From positions 124,001 to 188,000 of the forward strand of contig MQVO02000018.1 in NCBI GenBank assembly GCA_001986395.2: 64,000 nt of DNA, given 5' to 3'. Shown piece by piece: positions 49,762 through 64,000 of the stretch. The stretch's first letter is position 1; each line of letters begins with the position of its first letter. The position numbers were made by a program, and so were the translations under genes. The notes under the pieces are model-generated. The model was not told the DNA's origin, did not search any database, and saw nothing but the letters and a program-made list of their open reading frames with translations. The DNA comes from Irpex lacteus (Eukaryota > Basidiomycota > Agaricomycetes > Polyporales > Irpicaceae).

Positions 49762-51802
49762 TCAAACGAGAGGATCCGGAGTATCATTGGTATCGTGGAT
49801 GGCGTTCGTGGATCCCTCGGTGAGAGGCCTGGCTGCAACGCCTCCGCTGGTTGAGTTACTGGAGCCTAGGTTATTGCGTATGTTGTCCCATTTACTATTG
49901 GGGTAATTGATATGGTTCTAAGAGACTCGTTGAAGGTTGTTTTCTCTGATTAACCTGATGCGCATACCTGCGTTGGGTCAATGTTGCCAAACACCCCAGC
50001 ACTTGTCGAAACGAGTGAATCGCTGCCCTTCTTATCCATGGCAAGCTTAAATTTATGGTTCAGTAATGTAAAGCTCTACGGCAGAGACAGTATGACCTAC
50101 ATGCCAATGCATATTTCCGCCTATACTCTTCGAGATCACGTATTGCGCTTTCAGAGACACGATGTGCGCCGTATCATATGAGACAAACTCCTGTTTCGTG
50201 GCGTCATAGGAGTAACTTGCGACATCAGTCAAGTTTTCGGCGACCTGGGGTTCAAATAGTTCTAGAAGAACGACAGCATATATGCAAGGTAGTTACCTGT
50301 GCGCCGGCCAATGGAAGGGTATTGTACGGATAGGTTCCAGGCCCTACCTAGTACAAAAAAATTCACTGGAGGCTTACTTAACAGTATCACCAGAGGAATA
50401 AGACGCACCCCGTTATATGGTTGGCCAATACCGGCCGTTTTCTCAAAACTTCGACCGTATTCCGGTATGCCTGTGTATTTATATCCATCACGAGCATACG
50501 CATTAACAAAGTTTGCGGCAATTACCTATGACTATCTTGCTTGCCGTAGCTCCGTTTGTTAGGAACCACTGAACCGCCTTGTCCGTTGAAACACCCGATT
50601 TCGCGCCACCATACAAGTTCGCTATGGTCCATAACACATCACTATTTGAGCGATGTAAAGGGTCTGTCGGATGTGCAGACCTTGATTGTCCACCTATGAC
50701 AAGAGCCTCGATGATTCAGTACAAATTTCAGAGTGATAGAAAACCATAACTTACGTAGCTAGTCCATGATCCAGAATAATCATATGCCATAATATTCCAG
50801 AAGCTCAAAGCCTAGGCAGCATTGTGACTAGGCCGAATACTCGTGAAATGATCTAAAATACCTTGTCCATCTGTGGTACGTTCAGATACTTCTGCGCATA
50901 AGCTTTAGCAGAAACCGCGGCCTAAACGCAGCAACGTCAGTGCAAGCCCGCCTTAGTCAAGCATCAAGTGGCCCATAACCGCGTACCGTGATTACATAAG
51001 GCACGCTATCACCCTTGCTTGCAGCATAGCTGTCCAATGCAGACCTCAGCGAAGTGACAAGATCCGCGAAGCCCTGCCCCTGTGCAGTGGTACTAGGATA
51101 TTCGTAATCAAGGTCGAGGCCGTCGAGGCCGTTATCTTCTATCAGTTGCAATGCGCTACTGACGAATGTCGCGCGTTTAGTTGCATCTGTGACAAAATTG
51201 AAGTGTCCATTCGAGGAGTTGGTTCCACCTCCCACGGAGAGGGTAATCTTCAGGTTTCTAGGCGCAATGACCAAATCTCAGGCTCTAAGCATCTTAGCTG
51301 CAAAGACGAGGTTACCTATTCGCCAGCTTCATTTTATAGAACTGACAGTGAACTAATTAGTGGCATTATCATTTAGCCAGGGCACTGGGTGCTCACCTGT
51401 TTCAGGCATCCGTAGAGGTTATTACCTGGTTCCTTCGAATTATCTCCCGGGAACAGCTTCTGTAGAGAGATATCTTGTAAGAATAGCGCTATCTGATAAA
51501 TAGATAGGATAGCTGACCTGCTGGTCAGCGTACAAATCTGTCAGACTGATGACGCCGGTGTCAGGTGAAATATCAGCAAAAGCATAGAGGATGTGTGACA
51601 GAGGACCAGGATTGACATCGGTGGGCTCTACGAAATGACATCAACCTGGACTGAGAGTTAGTATCAGAAACAGCTGCCTTACGGAAATTGTAAGTAGAGT
51701 ATATGCCCCTGGACCGAGATTGGGGTGAGCGATGCGGATCGGTCTGAACACCACACACCAGTTGGGGAAGTACGCCATGTTGACTTTCGCTTGCGCGGCC
51801 AT
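49762..51802 (-). CDS. GH18 chitinase paralog A, without signal peptide or chitin-binding module
   Basis: Fifteen exons, complement(49762..49917, 49968..50045, 50101..50244, 50297..50347, 50409..50470, 50526..50621, 50681..50693, 50755..50811, 50862..50921, 50987..51257, 51316..51341, 51397..51459, 51518..51627, 51683..51708, 51759..51802), all in frame, giving 418 residues. The GH18 signature is intact: LKITLSVGGGT, then GLDGLDLDYEYPS with the DxxDxDxE catalytic Glu, then MAYDYSGSW. Retaining chitinases of this family cleave beta-1,4-GlcNAc bonds by substrate-assisted catalysis. Unlike paralog B it starts MAAQAKVNMAYFPNW with no signal peptide, and it stops soon after the catalytic domain (NYPNSKWDNIRNNLGSS) with no linker or CBM. 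Exon 9 is 13 nt. It may be intracellular, non-functional, or have an unrecognised upstream exon. Confidence 0.78.
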
Positions 51803-52671
51803 CGTGTCTCTTTGAGAACTGGGATAATGATAAGCATATATCCAAGCAACATCCAAGACACGTACCCTAGCGTAGATGAGGAAGAGAGGTAGGCCTCTGG
51901 TAGAGAGGTTTATAAGGAAGTGGGAGGACGACGGGGACGAATGGGAATGTGGGAGAAAATTACCTAAGCACGTACCGCTTGACAGACGGAACGATGAGAG
52001 TAGTACTTGCTTCACTGGTGGGGTTCTCAAGAAGCGCCATTAACACAGAGCAACCTCCAGAAAGAGAGCTCTGAGTGCACGTCAGTCCTTCTAGTTCTGG
52101 CTACAGCCTATTCATGAGCGAGTCTGAACGGTGGAATATCATCAGCTCAGGCTATCAGCTATCATAAACAAGCTTGTACTCACATGCTTCTAGCACATCT
52201 CTTGTCTAACAGTGCATTGCACTACACCCATTGTAAATAGCATGCTCTTGCTCTTGACACAAGAGTTTTTGTAGGAGTGATCACAGGAACATACTCAATG
52301 ACGGTCCCTGAGACCTGCAGCGATGAGAAATGAGCTTCAATAGCAGTTCGTCAAAGTGAACACGACACGTACGTCCCGACCGATACCTAGGTTCCTCCGC
52401 AATAAGCCGCTGTATGACCGTCCATGGTCAAGATAAACAGGGAGCCACCCTGTGACGACCAAAAAACTGCATAACAAACAATGCGAATATCCACCTTGTC
52501 ATCTTTCTTCCTTCACACGCACAGGAAGCATGAGAAAGGGTGTTGTTGCATTTGCGATGATTGCATAGAATGAAATACACCGTCACGGGCAAAGCATCGC
52601 GACGTGGTCTACCTGCCGAAGCCCGGATCGAATCCGAAAGAAAGATGTCGAATAGAAAAGAATACCTCAGT
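51803..52671. other. Spacer between the two chitinase genes, with the promoter of paralog A
   Basis: A TATA-like motif (TTTATAAGG on the plus strand, 51908-51916; CCTTATAAA on the coding strand) lies about 105 nt upstream of the ATG of paralog A. An ATG at 52040 opens a short frame (MALLENPTSEASTTLIVPSV) that cannot be joined confidently to the gene. Confidence 0.4.
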
Positions 52672-55134
52672 TTAGCATGCACCGTTGTCGGTCCAGACAC
52701 CAGCTGCAGTAAAAGAAGGACGAGTAAGTTCGACGTTACATATCATGTGGTAAGGGCGATTGTCGTACCTGCTCCTCCTGGTGTGTCACCCTGAGTCCAC
52801 CACTTCGCTGTCCACAGGTGACCGTCTTTAGGATGAAAATCAGTTCTCCGATATGACTGCAGTTGCATGTAGAAACTCACTGTAAGAAGCTTGCTGGCCA
52901 CCAGTGAATACAGCCTGCAGGACGAGATAAAGGCGTGAGCTACGGTATTGTACAAGAGATAGCGATGCCTACCCCCGAAGTCCAAGCAGGAACGCCCGCA
53001 CATGATCCCGAACCTCCGGTGGGAGCGCTTGACGTTGAGCTCGAGGTAGTCGTTGCGTGGGTAGTTGTGCCACCTGGTGCAGATGTAGTGCCGGAACCGC
53101 CTCCGCTGTTCGTGCCCATATTGCTTCGGATGTTGTCCCACTTACTGTTCGGGTAGTTGAGGTGGTTCTGATCGAGAGACATTGGCTGGACTGCTCGTAG
53201 AAGACAATGATGAAAGCCCACATACCTGAGTTTGATCCAAGGCACCGAAAACTCCTGCCGTAGTCGAGACAAGGGAGTCACTGCCCTTCTTGTCTGTCGA
53301 TAGCTTCATAAAATATCAGCGAGACTGCCGTGGCCATAGTGATTCGAATGATCTTACATCCCAGAACATGTTACCACCGAGTCCCTTTGAGGTGACGTAT
53401 TGTGCTTTTAGTGATGCAATGTGGGGAGTGTCGTACGAGACAAGTTCCTTCTTGGAGGAGTCATAGGAGTAGCTTGTGACATCAGTCAAGTTCTCGAACA
53501 CCTGTCATAAACATGTTATGAGCGAGAATACATATTCACTATACGTTGTCACCTACCTGAGCGCCTGCCAAGGGGAGGGTGCTGTACGAGTAGATACCAG
53601 CCTCAGTAGTACCAGGGCCGATCTAGTGAATAGAGATGATTAAATGGATTTAATACAGATATTCATCATAACATACTCCATTGTAAGGTTGGCCAATACC
53701 ATTCGTCGCCTCGAATGCACGGCCATAAAGCGGGATGCCCATGACGATCTTGCTAGCGGTAGCGCCCTGTGAGGTATACCACTTGACGGCGGCATCGGTG
53801 GATACGTTGGTGCGTTGACCACCGTACAAGTTGGCTGTGATTCCAATAGGTTAGCTAATGTCACAATAACATGAACATATTCATTATTACCTTGGTTATC
53901 AGCAAAGGTGAGCCAAGATCCAGCGTAGTCGTATGCCTATAATGCAACTTAGGACCCCATGAAAGTCTGTTTGTAGCAGAACATACCATCAGGTTCCAGT
54001 ATGTCAAAGCCTGTGAAACGTGTAAGTCGTCGAAGCGCTTCATTCACCCACTTAAACCCATACCTTGTCCATTTGTGGTACAACGAGGTACTGGTAGTTA
54101 GCCGAACCAGCAGAAACTGCAGCCTACGGGATATCCATCAGCAAGTTTGCGATGTATACCCAACGAGTGTCGCATACCGTGAGCGAGTATGGAGTGGTGT
54201 CTCCCTTCTTGGCTGCATAGCTGTCGAAAGCCGAACGAAGCGCCGTGACGAGGTCTGCAAAGCCTTGACCTGTGCAGCGTTGCTGGGTACTCGAAGTCGA
54301 GATCCAGACCATCCAGACCATAGTCCTCGAGCAGTTGGAGTGCACTGTTGACGAAGGTCTGGCGCTTGGTTGCGTCAGTGACGAAGCTGAAGTGACCACT
54401 TTGTGAATAAGTCCACCCTCCCACGGAAAGAGTGATCTTCAGATTTCTGCAGAGGGTACGTCAGCACGTGAATCCGCATATGATGGGGAAGATCGAACCT
54501 ATTAGCCATTTTCAGGAGGTAAAGCTACCGACTTGTGTTAATTATGAACCAATGAGAAACGTGCAGTTAGAAGCGTACCTGCTTCAGACAGCCATAGAGA
54601 TTGTTGCCGGTTTCATCCCATGAATCACCTGGGAAGTGTTTCTGTGCTTAAATCAGCGACTATACTACATATTAGGGGAGGTAGCGAGTACACACCTGCT
54701 CGTCGGCATACGAGTCAGTAAGACTGATGGTTCCCGTATCGGGAGAGACATCAGCGAATGCGTAGAGAATCTGGGTTAAAGGTGCCGGATTGATGTCGGT
54801 TGGTTCTGATAAGGTTATCAGCATTCGCCATTCGAGAAACGAAACAATAAAACATACGGAAGTTGGCACCGTAGATACCCCTACAATTTTCAGTCAGCAC
54901 GTAGCACGTAGTCAAGCAGAGCGAGCAACAAACCAGTTCGTGAAGTAGGCCATGTTGACTTTGGCGCCAGCACGCTTGTGAATAACTTGAGGAGTGACAT
55001 GGCCTTCAGTGAATTTGTGAGGAGGCTCCTTGTAGTTGTCGGGCCTGTGCATCACCTGCGTTGCGCTGACCGAGAAGACGGCCGCGAATGCGAGGGAGGC
55101 GACAAGAAGAGTTTGCACGGAAAGTCGAGCGCAT
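52672..55134 (-). pseudogene. GH18 chitinase paralog B with Ser/Thr linker and CBM5-type chitin-binding module; frameshifted
   Basis: Seventeen exons, complement(52672..52703, 52769..52825, 52881..52914, 52973..53167, 53226..53303, 53358..53501, 53557..53622, 53677..53834, 53891..53936, 53987..54010, 54064..54123, 54178..54446, 54499..54524, 54579..54641, 54696..54805, 54858..54880, 54934..55134). Layout: a signal peptide (TLLVASLAFAAVFSVSA), GH18 domain with GLDGLDLDFEYP, a Thr/Ser/Gly linker, and a CBM5 with GVPAW, YNGHLWTAKWWTQGDTPGG and GVWTDNGAC. Two defects are visible. The only nearby ATG (55134) is one base out of frame with the signal peptide. In the 269-nt exon just after the catalytic motif, two single bases are missing relative to paralog A (271 nt), both in homopolymer runs. 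These may be real mutations or sequencing errors; everything else is intact. Confidence 0.75.
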
Positions 55135-57213
55135 TGTGTCTCCGAGGATCCGCGTTCAGTGAGAAGGATGGCCTTGAGAGGGAAGGTCCGGAGTTTTTTG
55201 CTGGCAAGAGCAGGTTAATATAGTATTTTACTTGGCCCTCATCAGGTGGGTCGGAGGCGAGTAGAGTGAAATTATTGTAGTAGGCTCTGCGAGCGAAGCA
55301 TCGTGACGCCGAGTGCGCATGGCTACGACGATGAACCGTATGCACCTAAGGGCAGAGACGATGACTACCCACGAGGAAAGCTTCTCTCGTAGTGCTGAGG
55401 CCTTCCTAGGTACCATGGAACGTAGTTCTCGATGCGATGTGATCACGGTGGGCGATATCACAAGATGCCAAAACGCCTGACCGGTAGGATGTGCGTTGTG
55501 AAGCCGTCGACACCAGGTACAGAATTTCAAGCTAGAAGAACATTTAATGAGCAAATGGGCGATAAGATGAAGGGGCATGCTATCTCACCTGAGGCTTCTA
55601 TATTCTACGCGAACACGGTGGCAATGTGGGCACAACGTCTGCATCCCGAGGTTCTATCGTCGAAAAATACTACTCTCAACGTCAAGCCAAACCCTGTGCG
55701 TTCGAGCGCATGTCGGCTAGTTTAACATCTGTTACGATTTCGTTGAAGCAGATCGTATCCACGCAAAGACAACGCGAGGGTCAGCGATGTTCGCGACCCA
55801 AAAGGCATTCCCGAGACTTGCCTGGAGTGCACGGATGAAGCGGCTCAAACGCCTCGATCATCCTATTAGAGGTGATGCACCTTATCAGGTGATGTCGAAA
55901 CAGTGTGATCACACTCTGGAGTGTTGGAATGCTGGCACAAGGGTGGATAGATGCTTCTAAGAGAGATTTGCTTTGGGTTGCTAGGCGCTCCCGTCAGCGT
56001 CCATTGTAAAAGTGGGTGTGCCACATGGTCACTCACCATACAAACAACGGTCCCGATAACCATAAGACCATGCAGCACGCGACAGAAACTCTACGTGACT
56101 GGTTCTGAGCTAGCATAGGATCATACTAGGATCATATCTGAGAAAACCTGGGTAACTCAAAATCAAGCATCGATTTGTCGAGCACATGTCAGATGGCCAT
56201 AAGATATATTTTGCGATGGTAGCTACCATCTCGTGATAGCAGAATGCACCTCGACAGCCACTTTTTGAAAAAAGTGGCCGAGCTCTCCAGGGTATTGCAC
56301 AGCAGCCTGGTGCAACAGACAAGTCAGGGTGGTGCTTCAAAAAGCTAGTGTCAAGCGGAACATACCTGGACTAGACTTTGAAAAAATATATAGCGTATGA
56401 GTAGTATATGCACACTCGAGATGTTTCGATGCTTGGTAGCAAATATGAGCTCGGATGGAATGTTAGACATTGCATGCATTTCACGAAAGATCAATGTGTA
56501 AACCGAGAGATATCGAGTCCGAGACACGTGCGATGACTTCCACAATAAGGTGCATGGATTGATAGTCAAGATGAGCGAAGCACTAGAACATTAAGATTCC
56601 GTCAGCTTGATGATGCGAGAAGATCCAGTGACATACCATATAGCCAACTCGAGCAGCTGCAGAGGGCTCTAGTACTTATACTTGCTTGCTCAAGGTTGTG
56701 GGCCCTCTCATATTCGCATCCATCCCCCAGCTTCTTCTAAAAATCATCAATATTATCGCAATATATCCCAGAGCTCATAAGCAGTGCAAAGTCGGCACTC
56801 GCGAGAGATGTTATTTGTCGGACATGGAAGTCGAGAGGAGGGAGCTGCGCGAGCGGCAGTTTGTATGCGAGCGTCGGCGTCTATCGACTACAACTCGGCG
56901 CTGTGCGTAACGGTGCAGGTTGTTCTCGTTCATACTGATCCCGACGGTTCGCCCACCAACTGCGAGGGTGAGCCATCGTATTACTCTGCCATACTTGTGC
57001 CGTCGACGTTCAGCAAGTTTCTCTCTTTTACAATCAGTCATTTCTCTGGGATTTACACCATCGCCGACCCGATATTCTCGTTGTTCTCACTCAAGCTCTA
57101 GTGCCTCTTGCTGCAACGCGTCGGTCCTGTCTGAGACATCTGCAGAATCACAGCATAGCACTTTCCAACACCCACCTTTATTCTTCATCTTCCTCTGAAA
57201 GCGCACATTCAGC
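55135..57213. other. Intergenic region with perfect palindromes
   Basis: About 2.1 kb with no supported gene. It contains the perfect palindrome GATGGTAGCTACCATC at 56215-56230 and a hairpin with a 10-bp stem (GCCACTTTTT, GA, AAAAAGTGGC) at 56257-56278. The right end holds the Spg1 promoter. Confidence 0.5.
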
Positions 57214-58090
57214 ATGTCGACGTCATCAGCAGCCACGGGAGCTGTCCCAGGACCAAGCGGCCAAAGCTCACGGCAATCGGTCGATGGTAGTGACGAGAAG
57301 AACAGGTTTGGTCTGTTTTCATTCAGTAGCGTTGTATAGCCTGACCTGTGCGATTCAGTGTCGTTATCAAAGTCGGAATGGTCGGAGACTCTCAGATCGG
57401 CAAGACAAGTCTGATGGTGAAATATGTGGAGGGTAGTTTCGATGAGGACTACATTCAAACACTAGGTACGTGGCCTCCGATGCTCTGTGGTCGTCTCACT
57501 AACTCGTGGTCAAACAAAGGCGTCAATTTCATGGAGAAGACGATCACTGTACGACGGACGACGATCACCTTCTCTATCTGGGATCTGGGTGGCCAACGTG
57601 AATTCGTCAACATGCTTCCGCTAGTGTGTAATGACGCGGTAGCAATCCTATTTATGTTTGATCTCTCCCGCAAGTCAACGTTGAACTCCGTGAAGGAATG
57701 GTATAGACAAGCTCGTGGCTTTAACAAGGTACGCTTGTCGGACGTGCTGAGAAACACTTCCTTACGCGTCATAGACTGCAATACCCTTCTTGATTGGCAC
57801 AAAATTCGATACGTTTGCCACCTTCCCGCGAGACGAGCAAGAGGAGATCACAAAGCAGGTGTGTGCCGTAGTCTTCACGGAAGCATTTCTAGGCGCTCAA
57901 TTTAATCGTGGAACAGGCAAAGCGGTTCGCTAAGGCCATGCACGCATCTCTAATTTTCTGTTCTACATCCGCATCAATCAATGTACAGAAGATCTTCAAA
58001 ATCGTCCTCGCCAAAGCATTCGACTTGAAGTGCGTAATACCGGAGATAGAAGGCGTCGGCGAGCCTGTCTTGATCTATGTCGATGTATAA
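57214..58090 (+). CDS. spg1: Spg1/Tem1 small GTPase of the septation/mitotic-exit pathway
   Basis: Exons join(57214..57305, 57359..57465, 57520..57728, 57775..57858, 57917..58090) give 221 residues. P-loop GDSQIGKT, switch [22 protein letters not shown], guanine-specificity GTKFD (in place of NKxD, as in Spg1/Tem1) and STSAS are all present, with [19 protein letters not shown] as the highly conserved Spg1 core. In fission yeast Spg1 at the spindle pole body activates the Cdc7-Sid kinase cascade that triggers septation; Tem1 is the budding-yeast counterpart. There is no C-terminal CaaX box, as usual for this group. The N-terminal roughly 30 residues are a Ser-rich tail. The start MSTSSAATG follows a CAGC context with no competing upstream ATG in frame. 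Confidence 0.96.
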
Positions 58091-60151
58091 TTCCGATGAA
58101 CGTGACACTCTATGCGGCCTGTCATCATATGGCTCTGCAAGCATACTCTTTCTCCATCAAGTATTCGACATATCTTAAACCCTATATATATATGTATCAC
58201 ACTCGTTTGCTTCCCGGAGACCTCTCCCTGTATATCTCCCATATCCAATCCCTCTTGGCGTCGCGGCGTAGGCCCCTTCAATTCATTTTCCCACCTCCTT
58301 CTGGACGGGCAATAATTCAGACCATTACTTCCTCAACCCATCACCACCCGTTGCGTCGCCTCGTTGTTCATTGTTGTCGTTCTGTCGGATTGCTACCTAC
58401 GCACCATCATCGTCCCCGCCCTCCATCGTCATTTCGTCACTTCCCTGTTTCATGTCGGTTTGTCCTCGCACTAGCTCTATAATTACGCTGCATCATTGCT
58501 CTCTATAGGCCTATACTATGATTGTCTACTGCTCGATAACTGTGGAGGTCGTGTCCTGTCGTGTGATACATCGCGGAAGAATGGCAAGTCGTGCTACGCC
58601 GTGAGGTTGCTTTATTTTTGGTCGCTCAGGTCATAATACAGCCGGCTGGCATAAAGAGGAGCAGTTAAACCTTGTAAATGACTAAAATGCTCCCTTGCTT
58701 ATTCCGAGCTAAGTAGATGAAACTCACAAATCGCCCATGGGAGAGCTTTCCACGTCACCTTCGGCTCGGTGTTAATGTCGCCTTATGCACAGTCAATACC
58801 GAAGCAAAACAAGAGAAGATGTGGTACGCGGATGGTAAAGGAATAGACGGGTACCGGCCCAGGAATCATTACATGCGTGGACACCATACAGGTAGGATCA
58901 TCCTTGGGCTTTCGCCTGCTGCCTTCGATGAATGGCATTACCCCGCACGTCAGTTCTGGAGCCCCGCAAAGACCCAGGGTGGCAGAGCCCAATCTATCTT
59001 CCAATCGTCTTAGTTCCCCTATCACCGGATCGCCCAACTAAATGAACTCTTCAAATAACCGCGAGTCCATGATATTCGTACAATGTAGTTGGTCTATATC
59101 AGGGAGACCCAATGAGCCCGCGGCTTTTATTTGGTTTTATTTGACGTTGTTAGATTCAGAAGCCTTTGCCAAACAATGCTCGGGGCCAGCCGCCGCTTTC
59201 AAGAGTCGCTTGAGGTGGAGTACTTCCATTGGCACTATATACCGACACTACCACTTGATACCATAGTCAAACGGTGTGTAACATGGTACTTTTTTCTGAA
59301 ACTGACTTTCGGTACTGATGGGCCATCATTTACTTCTTCTGACTGTGAAGCTGGACGCGGGTTCCGGGTTTATTGCGCAACCTGGTACAGTGAATGAGCA
59401 TAATAGTGTACCTGAGTAGGTATTATGAGTACGGGACACGACAGGCACTAGATAAAAGCGCCTGGTGGTACATGTGGTGCAATAGATCCAATGTAAAACA
59501 CTGAGCTGCCGAGCTCTGAACTTGAACACGGGACCCAATGTTCAGGATGTCCAGGGCAGTGTTCTCCCGCAACTGCTAACAGATAGGTGTGTATCTAACC
59601 CGCCAGATTTCTCTGATGGTGATTTCGACTGATCGTTTGTTCACCAACGTCTTTCAGGTTATTGGTCGGTATTTCATCGGTTACGTCGTCAGCGACCCGT
59701 AACGTGCGGAAGATGGTCTTGGGAACCAAAACCTACATATAGCATCCACGCAGATGATACGCTGCATCGCGACAGACATGTCCGCAGTGTTAAACAAGCG
59801 ATTGAACCTCGGTATATCACTCAACAGCCCTCTTACAACTCAGCTCGTAATGATCACGAGCAATTGCACGGCTCCGACGTGTTTCCGGGACGCCCATCTC
59901 CAGGTCTATTCTTTGTTATACAACGACCGCGCCCTGTCGACAGAACATGTGTTACGATACTTGACGCTATCGGGCCACTGGGATTAGGCTCACGCGGTGC
60001 TTCAGCCCATCACGGAGCACGTATTTCGTTTACCAACCGTCGGGTATTCCTCGCGTACCTCGGATTCATATTCTTGTTGGATGGTTTATAAACCTACGAC
60101 ACCAATGTGTTGCGACACAACGCAGGCTACCTTCAGCTCTGAACTTCAACC
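58091..60151. other. Intergenic region, no supported gene
   Basis: About 2.1 kb. The left part is the pyrimidine-rich 3' flank of spg1. On the minus strand near 59490-59590 there is a tRNA-like pair of boxes (TTAGCAGTTGCGG and GTGTTCAAGTTC about 50 nt apart), but the stems do not pair, so it is at most a tRNA-derived relic. Confidence 0.4.
60086..60094 (+). promoter_or_regulatory. TATA-like box of the cellobiose dehydrogenase gene
   Basis: TTTATAAAC, about 60 nt upstream of the ATG at 60152; close for a TATA box, leaving a leader of roughly 30 nt. Confidence 0.5.
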
Positions 60152-63235
<3,084 letters not shown>

Positions 63236-63386
63236 GCAATCGTTCTTTCTCTTTTGGATTACATGTAGCTGGTTGTATTTGTTGTCTTAAAACTAAATTC
63301 TCTTCAATCCTCAATGCATCTGTGCTCCATGTTATCCTGAGAACAACAAACACAACCGTGTACGAGCAAGTAAGTTTACTGGAAAA

Positions 63387-64000
63387 TCATTTTCGTCTGT
63401 TTCTAGAACATTCATCTCGATGGCGGCCAGAGCACCAGTCCCTACGATATGGAGAATGAGTAATTACCGAAACGTCCTACATGTCGACGTAAAACGTACA
63501 TTTCTTGGCATTCGCGACTGCAATAACGTGCTTGCCAACAACCTTTGCAGATCTTCATTCCATGGTGCGGGGAAAGTGAGCATAGGCAGTCAGGCCAGGA
63601 ACAGCCCACACGTGAGAAGCGTTCGTCTCCCAAGTTCAAGATTTGTTCACTCCAAGGCTCAGGATCCTCAATATCAGGATCAGACAGAGACAGGCCACAA
63701 GCGAACCCGAGTTCATCCCATAAAGCCGCGACGGGGATCCATATCTGGTATCGATCCTTTGGTCTTTCCTCGACGGGTGCTAGGTATTCCCGAACAGGGT
63801 ACCACACAGATTGCATGAAGACTACCACGGTATGTAGAAGGTTAAATGTAGGCTTCGAGATCTGTGATTCAAGTGCAAGTCTTGCAGCGGCCGCTTTACA
63901 TATAGTCATCAGGCGACCGATGATTGCTGTAGACAGTGTAGAGAAAGAATCTGCTTAGCAGGGTGCCTCTTTTGAGACTAAGTGCTTACTGAGGAAATCC
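63387..64000 (-). CDS. MYND zinc-finger protein, copy 3 (5' part off the window)
   Basis: Exons complement(63387..63441, 63500..63926, 63990..>64000). The C-terminal finger reads WPDCLCSLSPHHGMKICKGC, then WQARYCSRECQEMDWC and GRHRDEC, ending SRNRRK. The large exon is 427 nt, against 439 in copies 1 and 2, and both its splice borders fall at the homologous positions, so this is a more distant paralog of the same family. The interior matches more weakly (FMQSVWYPVREYL against LQVYWLPTLKEL). Most of the gene lies beyond the right edge. It converges on the CDH gene with only 151 bases between stop codons. Confidence 0.78.

Noticed and set aside
59490..59590. tRNA gene on the minus strand
   Set aside because: A-box-like and B-box-like words are present, but acceptor, anticodon and T stems do not pair. 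At most it is a tRNA-derived relic.

Overview
This window is nuclear DNA from a filamentous basidiomycete, most likely an Agaricomycete. Genes are compact and interrupted by many 49-70 nt GT-AG introns, and tiny exons are common. The gene content is fungal: a Kre6/Skn1 beta-glucan synthesis protein, an eisosome Pil1 protein, Spg1 GTPase, cellobiose dehydrogenase, GH18 chitinases, and lineage-expanded MYND-finger and BTB proteins. Exon joins below were read by hand from splice signals, reading-frame arithmetic and family similarity; no alignment or transcript data were used.

Layout. 0-2.2 kb: a cell-wall glucan gene running off the left edge. 3.5-4.5 kb: a conserved fungal protein gene broken by a stop. 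5.2-6.3 kb: an SDR oxidoreductase, with a paralog at 12.8-13.8 kb. 6.4-9.1 kb: two tandem BTB genes. 9.3-12.5 kb: Pil1 with a long disordered tail. 14.5-14.8 kb: a fold-back repeat. 15.3-19.3 kb: MYND gene 1 with downstream DNA, the left arm of a large inverted duplication. 19.9-23.4 kb: M20 peptidase and haloacid-dehalogenase genes. 23.4-26.6 kb: no convincing gene. 26.6-28.0 kb: GNAT protein. 28.0-33.0 kb: about 5 kb without a supported gene. 33.0-37.8 kb: a C2H2 factor, an RBM18-like RNA-binding protein and ribosomal protein L23. 38.4-41.8 kb: MYND gene 2, the right arm of the inverted duplication. 43.8-44.6 kb: a small hydrophobic secreted protein. 47.1-49.1 kb: catalase. 49.8-55.1 kb: two GH18 chitinase paralogs. 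57.2-58.1 kb: Spg1/Tem1 GTPase. 60.2-63.2 kb: cellobiose dehydrogenase. 63.4-64.0 kb: a third MYND gene entering from the right edge.

Themes. Housekeeping genes (Skn1/Kre6, Pil1, RBM18-like, L23, Spg1, catalase) are interleaved with duplicated accessory genes (MYND x3, BTB x2, SDR x2, GH18 x2) in different states of decay. CDH and catalase sit 11 kb apart: CDH can yield hydrogen peroxide and catalase removes it, but nothing here shows co-regulation. The strongest novelty candidates are the 19-kb-spaced inverted duplication carrying MYND genes, the duplicated donor forming a possible recursive splice point in L23, the divergent decay of the two chitinases, and the fold-back element at 14.5 kb.
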